NCBI GenBank assembly: GCA_003537575.1
Contig: DPRS01000057.1
Span: forward strand, 6,858-15,186
DNA from: Oxalobacteraceae bacterium
Lineage (GTDB): Bacteria > Pseudomonadota > Gammaproteobacteria > Burkholderiales > Burkholderiaceae_D
DNA: 8,329 nucleotides
Direction of reading: 5' to 3'
A program made the position numbers and the translations under genes. The notes beneath the pieces were generated by a model, which did not search any database, was not told the DNA's origin, and saw only the letters and a program-made list of their open reading frames with translations. This document shows positions 1-6,694 of this stretch, piece after piece (position 1 is the stretch's first letter; each line of letters opens with the position of its first letter).

Positions 1-410
1 AGCATCGAGAAGGTGAACAGCGAGATGTACGCGAAGAAGCGGTTGTAGCCCTCGTCTTCGTGCATGTAGCCGATCGTGTAGATATGCACCATCAGCGACA
101 CGAAGGTCACCACGCACATCATCATCGCGGTCAGGCTGTCGACCAGGAAGCCTACTTCCAGCTTCAGCCCTGCTACCGTCATCCATTCGTACACGGTGCC
201 GTTGTAGGTAGCGCCGTCCAGCACCGCCATCAATGTCTGCACCGAAATCAGGAACGCGATCAACACGCCCAGGATGGTAACGGTATGGGAAGTCTTGCGA
301 CCAATTACATTGCCAAAGAACCTGGTGCCAAAGAGGCCCGCAATTGCGGAGCCGACCAGCGGCGCCAGTGGTACGGCAAGTAGGAGGTTAGGGTTGAGTT
401 GCCCCGCCAT
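1..410 (-). CDS. nuoL: NADH-quinone oxidoreductase subunit L (NuoL), N-terminal 136 residues, cut by window edge
   Basis: NuoL is the distal antiporter-like membrane subunit of complex I, related to Mrp Na+/H+ antiporters. It carries a proton channel and the long lateral helix, which is outside this window. The frame is open from an ATG at 410 to the left edge. The visible part has a hydrophobic first helix (about residues 8-28), a second (about 44-64), then GFLVDSLTAMMMCVVTFVSL (about 87-106) followed by HIYTIGYMHEDEGYNRFFAY, the family signature of the N-terminal region. AAGG at 417-420 lies 6 nt before the ATG and supports this start. The gene follows nuoK by 24 bp, as in other nuo operons. 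The complete protein is usually a little over 600 residues, so most of it is missing here. The identity is secure; nothing odd is visible. Confidence 0.96.
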   Translation of the reverse strand, partial: MAGQLNPNLLLAVPLAPLVGSAIAGLFGTRFFGNVIGRKTSHTVTILGVLIAFLISVQTLMAVLDGATYNGTVYEWMTVAGLKLEVGFLVDSLTAMMMCVVTFVSLMVHIYTIGYMHEDEGYNRFFAYISLFTFSM

Positions 411-434
411 GTTCGACCTTATCGTTAATTATGG

Positions 435-743
435 TTAACCCTTGAGGGTATCGAGATCTTCAACGTTGATGGTGTCCTGATTACGGAACAGCACCACGAG
501 GATAGCCAGACCGATCGCGGATTCGGCCGCGGCAACGGTCAGGATGAAGAAAACGAAAATCTGCCCGGCCGCGTCGCCCAGATAATGGGAAAACGCGATG
601 AAGTTCATGTTCACGGCCAGCAGCATCAGTTCGATCGCCATCAGCAGGATGATGATGTTTTTCCGGTTCAGGAAAATGCCGACGACGGAAATCGCAAACA
701 GGATGGCGCCGAGCACCAGGAAATGCGCGAGTGACAAGTCCAC
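435..743 (-). CDS. nuoK: NADH-quinone oxidoreductase subunit K (NuoK)
   Basis: NuoK is a small membrane subunit of complex I (Mrp MnhC/MrpC-like) that helps form the proton path between the quinone site and the antiporter-like subunits. The 102-residue product has the usual family length and three hydrophobic helices (about 4-24, 29-52 and 61-86). Two membrane-buried glutamates needed for proton pumping in the family are present: Glu38 in LLMAIELMLLAVN and Glu74 in TVAAAESAIGL, corresponding to E. coli Glu36 and Glu72. The start is GTG, and the purine-rich GAGGGGAG just upstream (749-756) supports it. The stop is TAA. The gene begins 13 bp after nuoJ ends and is followed 24 bp later by nuoL. 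The identity is certain from motif, length and position. Confidence 0.98.
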   Translation of the reverse strand: MDLSLAHFLVLGAILFAISVVGIFLNRKNIIILLMAIELMLLAVNMNFIAFSHYLGDAAGQIFVFFILTVAAAESAIGLAILVVLFRNQDTINVEDLDTLKG

Positions 744-748
744 GGTCT

Positions 749-756
749 CTCCCCTC
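749..756 (-). promoter_or_regulatory. Ribosome binding site of nuoK
   Basis: The mRNA-sense sequence GAGGGGAG ends 5 nt before the GTG at 743. It fills almost the whole 13-bp gap after the nuoJ stop codon. A strong SD sequence here explains how the non-ATG start can be used, and it fixes the start of the 102-residue NuoK. Confidence 0.75.
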
Positions 757-1395
757 TTATTTCTGTTCTGCCGCGGGAGCGGCGGGTTGATCGTTGTTGC
801 GGTCCGATTCCGCCTTCATCTTGACGATGCGCAGGCGATCGGATGCCTTCACCTTGACCGCGGCGGACGGATCGAAATACTTGATGTCCTTGCGGCGGCG
901 CAGGGTCAGCGCGACCGCGGCGACGATCGCCAGCAGCAGGATCACGGCGGCGATTTCAAAGGCGTAGATGTATTGCGTGTAGATCAGCTTACCCAGTTCC
1001 TTGGTGGTGCCAATGGTCGCGGATACCGCCGGGATCTGCTCGTCGGGCTTGAGGAAGCCGCGCCAGATCACCGCCGCCATCTGCAGCACGATCACCACGC
1101 CGATCCCCGCGGCCACGGGTAGATAGCCCCAGAAGCCTTCGCGCATCTTTTCGATATTGATGTCGAGCATCATCACCACGAACAGGAACAGCACCATGAC
1201 CGCGCCGACGTACACCAGCACCAGCACGATGGCGAGGAACTCGGCTTTCAGCAAAAGCCAGATCGCCGCGGCGGAAAAGAAGGACAGCACCAGGAACAGG
1301 GCCGCGTAGACCGGGTTGCGGGCGGTGATGACGCGGATCGCGGCCAGGATCATGATTGCCGAGAAAGCGTAAAACAATGCAGTGGTAAATTCCAT
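757..1395 (-). CDS. nuoJ: NADH-quinone oxidoreductase subunit J (NuoJ)
   Basis: NuoJ is a membrane subunit of complex I (mitochondrial ND6 homologue) next to the quinone-linked E-channel. The 212-residue product has five hydrophobic segments (about 4-22, 28-49, 53-77, 91-111 and 143-165). Residues 61-77 (VYVGAVMVLFLFVVMML) are the most conserved family stretch; they form the third helix, whose pi-bulge to alpha-helix change is linked to coupling. After the last helix comes a tail of roughly 48 residues. It begins with an arginine/lysine cluster (LRRRKD), continues with alternating basic and acidic residues, and ends Ala/Pro-rich (PAAPAAEQK). E. coli NuoJ is about 184 residues, so this tail makes the protein longer; from memory, tails like this are common in betaproteobacteria. 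The ATG at 1395 has no clear SD sequence. The gene lies 53 bp after nuoI, the widest gap in the window. Confidence 0.97.
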   Translation of the reverse strand: MEFTTALFYAFSAIMILAAIRVITARNPVYAALFLVLSFFSAAAIWLLLKAEFLAIVLVLVYVGAVMVLFLFVVMMLDINIEKMREGFWGYLPVAAGIGVVIVLQMAAVIWRGFLKPDEQIPAVSATIGTTKELGKLIYTQYIYAFEIAAVILLLAIVAAVALTLRRRKDIKYFDPSAAVKVKASDRLRIVKMKAESDRNNDQPAAPAAEQK

Positions 1396-1403
1396 AATGG
1401 GCC

Positions 1404-1432
1404 AGATAAGTTATTTTGCGATGCCGTTATCT
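1404..1432 (-). other. Small inverted repeat in the nuoI-nuoJ gap
   Basis: In mRNA sense, AGATAA (1427-1432) is followed after 17 nt by its exact reverse complement TTATCT (1404-1409). The second arm ends 8 nt before the nuoJ ATG, where an SD sequence would normally be. The stem is only six pairs, five of them A-U, so it would be weak alone. It has no following U-run and is not a terminator. It may affect nuoJ initiation or be chance. Confidence 0.3.
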
Positions 1433-1448
1433 CGTCGAGTCGCGTCGA

Positions 1449-1937
1449 TCAGCGATATGCGGCATCGGCCGCGCGGTTGGCGGCGATTTCTTTTTCATAG
1501 CGGTCGCCCACGGCCAGCAGCATTTCCTTGGTGTAGTACAGGTCGCCGCGCTTCTCGCCGTGATATTCCAGGTTGTGCGTCTCGACGATCGAGTCGACCG
1601 GGCACGACTCTTCGCAGAAACCGCAGAAGATGCACTTGGTCAGGTCGATGTCATAGCGCGTGGTGCGGCGCGAGCCGTCCTCGCGCTGCGTCGATTCGAT
1701 GGTGATGGCCATCGCCGGGCATACCGCTTCGCACAATTTGCAGGCGATGCAGCGCTCTTCCCCGTTGGGATAGCGGCGCAGCGCATGCAGACCGCGGAAA
1801 CGCGGCGACATCGGCGTCTTCTCTTCCGGGAATTGCACGGTAATCTTCCGTGCGAACATGTACCGGCCGGTCAGGGCCAGGCCCTTCACCAGTTCGCGCA
1901 GCATCAGGCTGCCGAAAAAATCCTTGATGGCTTGCAT
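1449..1937 (-). CDS. nuoI: NADH-quinone oxidoreductase subunit I (NuoI), 2x[4Fe-4S] ferredoxin-like
   Basis: NuoI (mitochondrial TYKY/NDUFS8 homologue) carries clusters N6a and N6b, which pass electrons from the peripheral arm to N2 in NuoB next to the quinone site. The 162-residue product has two ferredoxin motifs: CIACKLCEAVCP with Cys63, 66, 69 and 73, and CIFCGFCEESCP with Cys102, 105, 108 and 112. All eight ligands are intact. The N-terminal part (FFGSLMLRELVKGLALTGRY) is the amphipathic helix that anchors the subunit at the membrane. The C-terminal VDSIVETHNLEYH and DLYYTKEMLL segments are also typical of the family. The short form without a long C-terminal extension resembles the mitochondrial and proteobacterial type. 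AAGGG at 1947-1951 lies 9 nt before the ATG and overlaps the nuoH stop codon, suggesting coupled translation. The stop is TGA. Confidence 0.98.
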   Translation of the reverse strand: MQAIKDFFGSLMLRELVKGLALTGRYMFARKITVQFPEEKTPMSPRFRGLHALRRYPNGEERCIACKLCEAVCPAMAITIESTQREDGSRRTTRYDIDLTKCIFCGFCEESCPVDSIVETHNLEYHGEKRGDLYYTKEMLLAVGDRYEKEIAANRAADAAYR

Positions 1938-1946
1938 TTCAGTAAA

Positions 1947-1951
1947 CCCTT
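1947..1951 (-). promoter_or_regulatory. Ribosome binding site of nuoI, overlapping the nuoH stop
   Basis: mRNA-sense AAGGG lies 9 nt before the nuoI ATG, and its first bases are part of the nuoH TAA stop (1950-1952). A ribosome finishing nuoH therefore sits on the nuoI initiation signal. Confidence 0.65.
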
Positions 1952-3017
1952 ATTTCCAGATATTCCATGGCGACATGATCCAGGCGGCCACGATCACCAG
2001 ATAAGCCAAGGTCAGCGGAATGAACACTTTCCAGCCCAGGCGCATGATCTGGTCGTAGCGGTAGCGCGGGAACGATGCGCGCGCCCAGATGAACAGCGAC
2101 ACCACGAAGAAGGTCTTGATGCCCAGCCAGATCCAGCCCGGGATGAAGGACAGGAAGCCGAACGGCGCATCCCAGCCACCCAGGAACATCAGCGATGCCA
2201 GGCACGAGATCAGGATCATGTTGGCGTATTCGGCCAGGAAGAACATGGCGAACGACATGCCCGAATACTCGACCATGTGGCCGGCGACGATCTCGGACTC
2301 GCCTTCCACCACGTCGAACGGGTGGCGGTTGGTTTCAGCGATGCCGGAAATCACGTAGATCACGAAGATCGGCAGCAACGGCAGCCAGTTCCACGACAGG
2401 AAATTCAGCCCCATCGAGGCAAACTGTCCGCGGGTCTGCATGCCGACGATTTCGGAGAAGTTCAGGCTGCCCGATACCATCAGCACAATCACCAGCGCAA
2501 AGCCCATGGCGATTTCATACGACACCATCTGCGCCGATGCGCGCATGGCGCCGATGAAGGCGTACTTGGAGTTGGATGCCCAACCGGCGATGATCACGCC
2601 ATACACTTCCATCGAGGTGATGGCCATGACGAAAAGCAGGCCGGCGTTGATGTTGGCCAGCGCCTGGTCCGGGCCGAAAGGCACCACTGCCCAGGCGGCC
2701 AGCGCCGGCATGATGGTCATGATCGGGGCGATTACGAACAAGACCTTGTTAGCCTTGGCCGGCACCACGATTTCCTTCATCAGCAGCTTCAGGGCATCGG
2801 CGATAGGCTGCAGCAGGCCGGCCGGACCGACGCGATTGGGCCCCAGACGGATATGCATCCAGCCGATCATCTTGCGTTCCCACAGGGTCAGGTAAGCGAC
2901 CAGACCCATGATCGGCAGCACTACCAGGACGATCTTCACCAGGTTCCAGACCAGCGGCCAGAACATGCCGAGATAGGTATTGCCTTGGGCGTGCACTGTT
3001 GCGAGAAATTGATCCAT
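1950..3017 (-). CDS. nuoH: NADH-quinone oxidoreductase subunit H (NuoH)
   Basis: NuoH (mitochondrial ND1 homologue) is the membrane subunit that forms most of the quinone-binding chamber and the first part of the E-channel. The product is 355 residues with about eight hydrophobic helices. Family signatures are WERKMIGWMHIRLGPNRVGP (46-65), DALKLLMKE (74-82), and the loop GIAETNRHPFDVVEGESEIV (225-244) followed by AGHMVEYSGM. This last loop is the conserved acidic region near the quinone entry and proton route. A GTG directly before the chosen ATG (3018-3020) could add one residue. I chose the ATG because it lies 8 nt from GGAG (3026-3029), better spacing than the 5 nt for GTG, and because it overlaps the nuoG TGA by one base (TGATG). 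The stop is TAA; nuoI starts 12 bp later. The identity is certain. Confidence 0.98.
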   Translation of the reverse strand: MDQFLATVHAQGNTYLGMFWPLVWNLVKIVLVVLPIMGLVAYLTLWERKMIGWMHIRLGPNRVGPAGLLQPIADALKLLMKEIVVPAKANKVLFVIAPIMTIMPALAAWAVVPFGPDQALANINAGLLFVMAITSMEVYGVIIAGWASNSKYAFIGAMRASAQMVSYEIAMGFALVIVLMVSGSLNFSEIVGMQTRGQFASMGLNFLSWNWLPLLPIFVIYVISGIAETNRHPFDVVEGESEIVAGHMVEYSGMSFAMFFLAEYANMILISCLASLMFLGGWDAPFGFLSFIPGWIWLGIKTFFVVSLFIWARASFPRYRYDQIMRLGWKVFIPLTLAYLVIVAAWIMSPWNIWK

Positions 3018-5353
3018 CACGCCTTCTCCACGCTGATTTGACCGAACATGGCGCCCAGGCCGACGGTTGCGGCATGCGATGCCGCCACGCGCACGACATG
3101 GTCAGGCAAGCCGCGCGCGATGCCGACTTCCAGGACCGCACTGCCCCGTCCTTGTTTTACATTGATCCTGCCACCGGCTTCGACGCCGAGCTTTTGCGCC
3201 AGGGCTGCTGAAATCCATGCTGCCGGCGCTTGCGCATCGGCGGTGTCCTGCAGCGAGGCGGCGCGGCGCACGATGGCGTCGCTGGCATAGATCGGCACGT
3301 CGGCAAGCCGTTCGAGCTCACCGGCCGCAGTCACCCGGTCGGCCAGCGGATCGACGCCGGCCAGGTTGTTCAGACGGCCATGCACGTCGGCTTCCGCCGG
3401 AGTTGCGGTGCCAAGAATTTCATTGCGGATCGCTTCCGAGGATTCATACTCGAAACCGTTCAGTTCCAGCAGGTTGCCCAGCACGCGCAGGACTTTCCAG
3501 CCCGGACGGGTTTCGCCCAGCGGTTTGACCGTGCCGTTGAAGCTTTGCGCGCGGCCTTCGGCGTTGACGAAGGTGCCGGAGGTTTCCGAGAACGGCGCGA
3601 TCGGCAGCAGCACGTCGGCGTAGTCCTTGCCATGGGCGAACGGCGACATCACCACCACCATGTCGGCCTGCTCCAGCGCGGCGCGTGCCAGCTGCGGATT
3701 GTGGCTGTCATACTCCGGCTCGGCATTGAACAGCACATAAGCCTTGCGCGGTTGCTCGAATGCCTGCAGCGCATTGGCGCCCTTGCCCGGAATGGCGTTG
3801 GCAAGGTAGCCGCCGACGGTGTTGGCGCCTTCGGTCATGTAACCGAACTTGGCATTGGTATTCCTGGCGATCCATTCGGCGGCGGCATGCAGCAGCGCGG
3901 CTTGCGGATGCTGCGCAGCGGCGTTGCCGAGCAAAATGCCGGTCGGCTCGTCGGCCAGCAGGCTTTCGGCGATGGCGCGGGCGGCCTGGGATGCTTCGAT
4001 ATTCTCGAAGCCGGCCGGCGCTGCGATATTCCTGGCCTGGGCCACCGCGACGACAATTTGCGACAGCGCTGCCAGCCATTGCGAGGGGGCGGCGATGAAC
4101 TTGTTCGCCACCGGCATCAGCAGATCATCGTCGCTGGCGTGCAGGACGCTGACCTTGGCGCCGTGCTTGACGGCCTGGCGCAGGCGCGCAGCCAGCAAGG
4201 GGTGATCCTTGCGCAGGAAAGAACCGATCACGAAGGCGCGGCGCAGCTGGCCGAACTCGGCCACCGACATGCCCAGCCACGGCGTGACGCGGCCATCCAG
4301 CACGAAGTCGGACTGGCGCAGGCGGAAGTCGATGTTTTCCGAACCGATGCCACGCACGATTTTCTGCAGCAGCGACAATTCTTCCAGGGTCGAATACGGC
4401 GTCGCCAGCGCGGCAATGGCATCACTGCCATGCTCATTGCGGATATTGCGTAAGCCGTGGGCGACATATTCCAGCGCGGTCTGCCAGTCGGTGGCGATCC
4501 ACTTGCCATCCTGCTTGATCATCGGCGCGGTCAGGCGCTCTTCGCTGTTCAAGCCTTCATAGGAGAAGCGGTCGCGGTCCGACAGCCAGCATTCATTCAC
4601 GTCTTCATTTTCCAGCGGCAAAACACGCATGACCTTGCCGCCCTTGACCTGCACCACCAGATTGCTGCCGAGGCTGTCGTGCGGGCTGACCGATTTACGG
4701 CGCGACAATTCCCAGGTGCGGGCGCTGTAGCGGAAAGGTTTCGACGTCAGCGCGCCAACCGGGCACAGGTCGATCATATTGCCCGACAATTCGGAATCGA
4801 CCGTCTTGTTGACGAAGGAAGTGATTTCGGAATGTTCACCGCGGTTGAGCATGCCCAGCTCCATCACGCCAGCGATTTCCTGGCCGAAGCGCACGCAGCG
4901 GGTGCAATGAATGCAGCGCGACATTTCGCGGGTCGAGATCAGCGGACCGACCTCCTTGGGCGTCACCACGCGCTTTTCTTCCTCGTAGCGCGAGGAAGAT
5001 GCGCCGTAGCCGACCGCCAGATCCTGCAACTGGCATTCACCGCCCTGATCGCAGATCGGGCAATCCAGCGGGTGGTTAATCAGCAGGAATTCCATCACGC
5101 TCTTTTGCGCGGCGACCGCCTTGCCGCTGTTGGAGCGCACGACCATGCCCGGGGTGACGGGAGTGGCGCAGGCCGGCAGCGGCTTGGGCGCCTTCTCGAC
5201 CTCGACCAGGCACATGCGGCAGTTGGCCGCGATGGAGAGCTTCTTGTGGTAGCAGAAATGGGGAATGTAAGTGCCGAGCTTGTTGGCAGCGTCCATCACC
5301 ATGCTGCCTTCCTGCACTTCTACCTTCTTGCCGTCAATTTCGATTTCAACCAT
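3017..5353 (-). CDS. nuoG: NADH-quinone oxidoreductase subunit G (NuoG), Fe-S protein lacking cluster N7
   Basis: NuoG (mitochondrial NDUFS1/75-kDa homologue) is the large subunit of the NADH module and conducts electrons from NuoF towards NuoI. The 778-residue product starts with a [2Fe-2S] ferredoxin domain whose N1b ligands are Cys34, 45, 48 and 62. Cluster N5 follows with His94, Cys98, Cys101 and Cys107 (HPLDCPICDQGGEC), then N4 with Cys147, 150, 153 and 197 (CIHCTRC ... CPVGAL). The rest, from about residue 215, is a degenerate molybdopterin-oxidoreductase-like domain, structural in this family. Segments such as ANTVGGYLANAIPG and DVLLPIAPFSETSGTFVNAEG are typical of it. The N7 ligand positions of E. 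coli are Ser223, Asp226, Ser230 and Ser258 here, so N7 cannot form as it does there. The SD before the ATG is weak. The gene begins 45 bp after nuoF and overlaps nuoH by one base. Confidence 0.98.
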   Translation of the reverse strand: MVEIEIDGKKVEVQEGSMVMDAANKLGTYIPHFCYHKKLSIAANCRMCLVEVEKAPKPLPACATPVTPGMVVRSNSGKAVAAQKSVMEFLLINHPLDCPICDQGGECQLQDLAVGYGASSSRYEEEKRVVTPKEVGPLISTREMSRCIHCTRCVRFGQEIAGVMELGMLNRGEHSEITSFVNKTVDSELSGNMIDLCPVGALTSKPFRYSARTWELSRRKSVSPHDSLGSNLVVQVKGGKVMRVLPLENEDVNECWLSDRDRFSYEGLNSEERLTAPMIKQDGKWIATDWQTALEYVAHGLRNIRNEHGSDAIAALATPYSTLEELSLLQKIVRGIGSENIDFRLRQSDFVLDGRVTPWLGMSVAEFGQLRRAFVIGSFLRKDHPLLAARLRQAVKHGAKVSVLHASDDDLLMPVANKFIAAPSQWLAALSQIVVAVAQARNIAAPAGFENIEASQAARAIAESLLADEPTGILLGNAAAQHPQAALLHAAAEWIARNTNAKFGYMTEGANTVGGYLANAIPGKGANALQAFEQPRKAYVLFNAEPEYDSHNPQLARAALEQADMVVVMSPFAHGKDYADVLLPIAPFSETSGTFVNAEGRAQSFNGTVKPLGETRPGWKVLRVLGNLLELNGFEYESSEAIRNEILGTATPAEADVHGRLNNLAGVDPLADRVTAAGELERLADVPIYASDAIVRRAASLQDTADAQAPAAWISAALAQKLGVEAGGRINVKQGRGSAVLEVGIARGLPDHVVRVAASHAATVGLGAMFGQISVEKA
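3022..3029 (-). promoter_or_regulatory. Ribosome binding site of nuoH inside the nuoG 3' end
   Basis: mRNA-sense GGAGAAGG lies within the last codons of nuoG. Its GGAG core is 8 nt from the nuoH ATG at 3017. It supports that ATG over the adjacent GTG, and with the TGATG overlap it indicates translational coupling of nuoH to nuoG. Confidence 0.65.
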
Positions 5354-5398
5354 GGCTTTATATCTTCGCCCTAGGGTACGCGGAACGCACCAAGTCTG

Positions 5399-6694
5399 TT
5401 AAATGTAAGCGGGCACCAGGCAATGCTTGTGCTCGATGTGATACGCAAACTCTTCGCGGAAATTCTTGATCATGCCGCGCACCGGCATCGCCGCCGCATC
5501 GCCCAGCGCGCAAATCGTGCGACCCTGGATGTTGTCGGCGATCGAATTCAGCAGATCCAGGTCTTCCGGACGGCCCTGGCCGTGCTCGATGCGGTGCACC
5601 ATGCGGTACAGCCAACCCGTGCCTTCACGGCACGGCGTGCACTGGCCGCAGGATTCCTCGAAATAGAAGTAGGACAGGCGCAAGAGCGACTTGACCATGC
5701 AGCGGGTTTCGTCCATCACGATCACGGCGCCCGAACCCAGCATCGAGCCGGCTTTGGCAATCGAGTCGTAATCCATGTCTAGGTTCATCATGACCTCGCC
5801 GTTAATCACCGGCGCGGACGAGCCGCCGGGGATCACGGCCTTGATCTTTTTGCCGCCGCGCATGCCGCCAGCCAGTTCCAGCAATTTGGCAAATGGCGTA
5901 CCAAGCGGAATCTCGTAGTTACCCGGACGCTCGACATCACCCGAGATCGAAAAGATCTTGGTGCCGCCGGCGTTGGGCTTGCCCATTGCCGCATACGCTG
6001 CGCCGCCCATCTTCAGGATGAAGGGAACGGCGGCGAAGGTTTCAGTATTGTTGATGGTGGTCGGCTTGCCGTACAGACCGAAGCTGGCCGGGAAAGGCGG
6101 CTTGAAGCGCGGCTGGCCCTTCTTGCCTTCCAGCGATTCCAGCAAGGCGGTTTCTTCGCCGCAGATGTAGGCACCGTAGCCATGGAAAGCGTGCAGCTGG
6201 AAGCTGAATTCGCTGCCCATGATCTTGTCGCCCAGATAGCCGGCAGCACGAGCCTCTTCAAGCGCTTCCTCGAAGCGCTCGTATTCAGCCCAGATCTCGC
6301 CGTGGATGTAGTTGTAGCCGGCGGTGATGCCCATCGCGTACGCGCCGATCGCCATGCCTTCGATCAGGGCATGCGGGTTGTAGCGGATGATGTCGCGATC
6401 CTTGAAAGTACCCGGCTCGCCCTCGTCGGTATTGCAGACCAGGTACTTCTGCCCCGGGAACTGGCGCGGCATGAAGCTCCACTTCAGACCGGTCGGGAAG
6501 CCGGCGCCGCCGCGGCCGCGCAGATTGGATGCCTTCAGCTCGGCGATCACCTGTTCCGGCGGGATCTTCTCGTCGAGAATGCGCTTCAGGGATTCGTAGC
6601 CGCCGCGCTTGACGTAATCGGCCAGGTGCCAGTTCTTCCCGTCCAGGCCAGCCAGGATCAGGGGATTGATATGACGATCGTGCAGGCAGGTCAT
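5399..6694 (-). CDS. nuoF: NADH-quinone oxidoreductase subunit F (NuoF), NADH- and FMN-binding
   Basis: NuoF (mitochondrial NDUFV1/51-kDa homologue) oxidises NADH with FMN and passes electrons to cluster N3. The 431-residue product contains the glycine-rich nucleotide/FMN motif LRGRGGAGFPTGLKW (58-72), the FMN-site segment CNTDEGEPGTFKDR (87-100) and YGAYICGEETALLESLEG (173-190). N3 is bound by ESCGQCTPCREGTG (Cys349, 352, 355) and Cys395 in GRTICALGDA. The frame stays open 18 codons further upstream to an ATG at 6748. That start lies inside nuoE and would add a non-conserved Arg/Gly-rich extension. The ATG at 6694 is preferred because GGAGGA (6704-6709) is 9 nt upstream, it forms an ATGA overlap with the nuoE stop, and the protein then starts with the MTCLHDRHINPL-type family N terminus. 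All catalytic elements are intact. Confidence 0.98.
   Translation of the reverse strand: MTCLHDRHINPLILAGLDGKNWHLADYVKRGGYESLKRILDEKIPPEQVIAELKASNLRGRGGAGFPTGLKWSFMPRQFPGQKYLVCNTDEGEPGTFKDRDIIRYNPHALIEGMAIGAYAMGITAGYNYIHGEIWAEYERFEEALEEARAAGYLGDKIMGSEFSFQLHAFHGYGAYICGEETALLESLEGKKGQPRFKPPFPASFGLYGKPTTINNTETFAAVPFILKMGGAAYAAMGKPNAGGTKIFSISGDVERPGNYEIPLGTPFAKLLELAGGMRGGKKIKAVIPGGSSAPVINGEVMMNLDMDYDSIAKAGSMLGSGAVIVMDETRCMVKSLLRLSYFYFEESCGQCTPCREGTGWLYRMVHRIEHGQGRPEDLDLLNSIADNIQGRTICALGDAAAMPVRGMIKNFREEFAYHIEHKHCLVPAYI

Noticed and set aside
60..383. A His-rich plus-strand frame resembling a metal-binding peptide
   Set aside because: The histidines arise from reading conserved nuoL codons (Met, Val and Asp codons) on the opposite strand. 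The nuoL frame here is clearly genuine.
1416..3041. A 541-codon open frame on the plus strand, opposite nuoI and nuoH
   Set aside because: It mirrors the codon pattern of high-GC genes on the other strand. The translation is rich in His, Gln, Arg and Asp without recognisable domains, while the minus strand encodes intact, conserved NuoI and NuoH throughout.
3230..5374. Two long plus-strand open frames (3230-4453 and 4457-5374) opposite nuoG
   Set aside because: They are antisense shadows of nuoG in a GC-rich genome. Their compositions are low-complexity (His/Gln/Arg/Ala) and they show no family motif.
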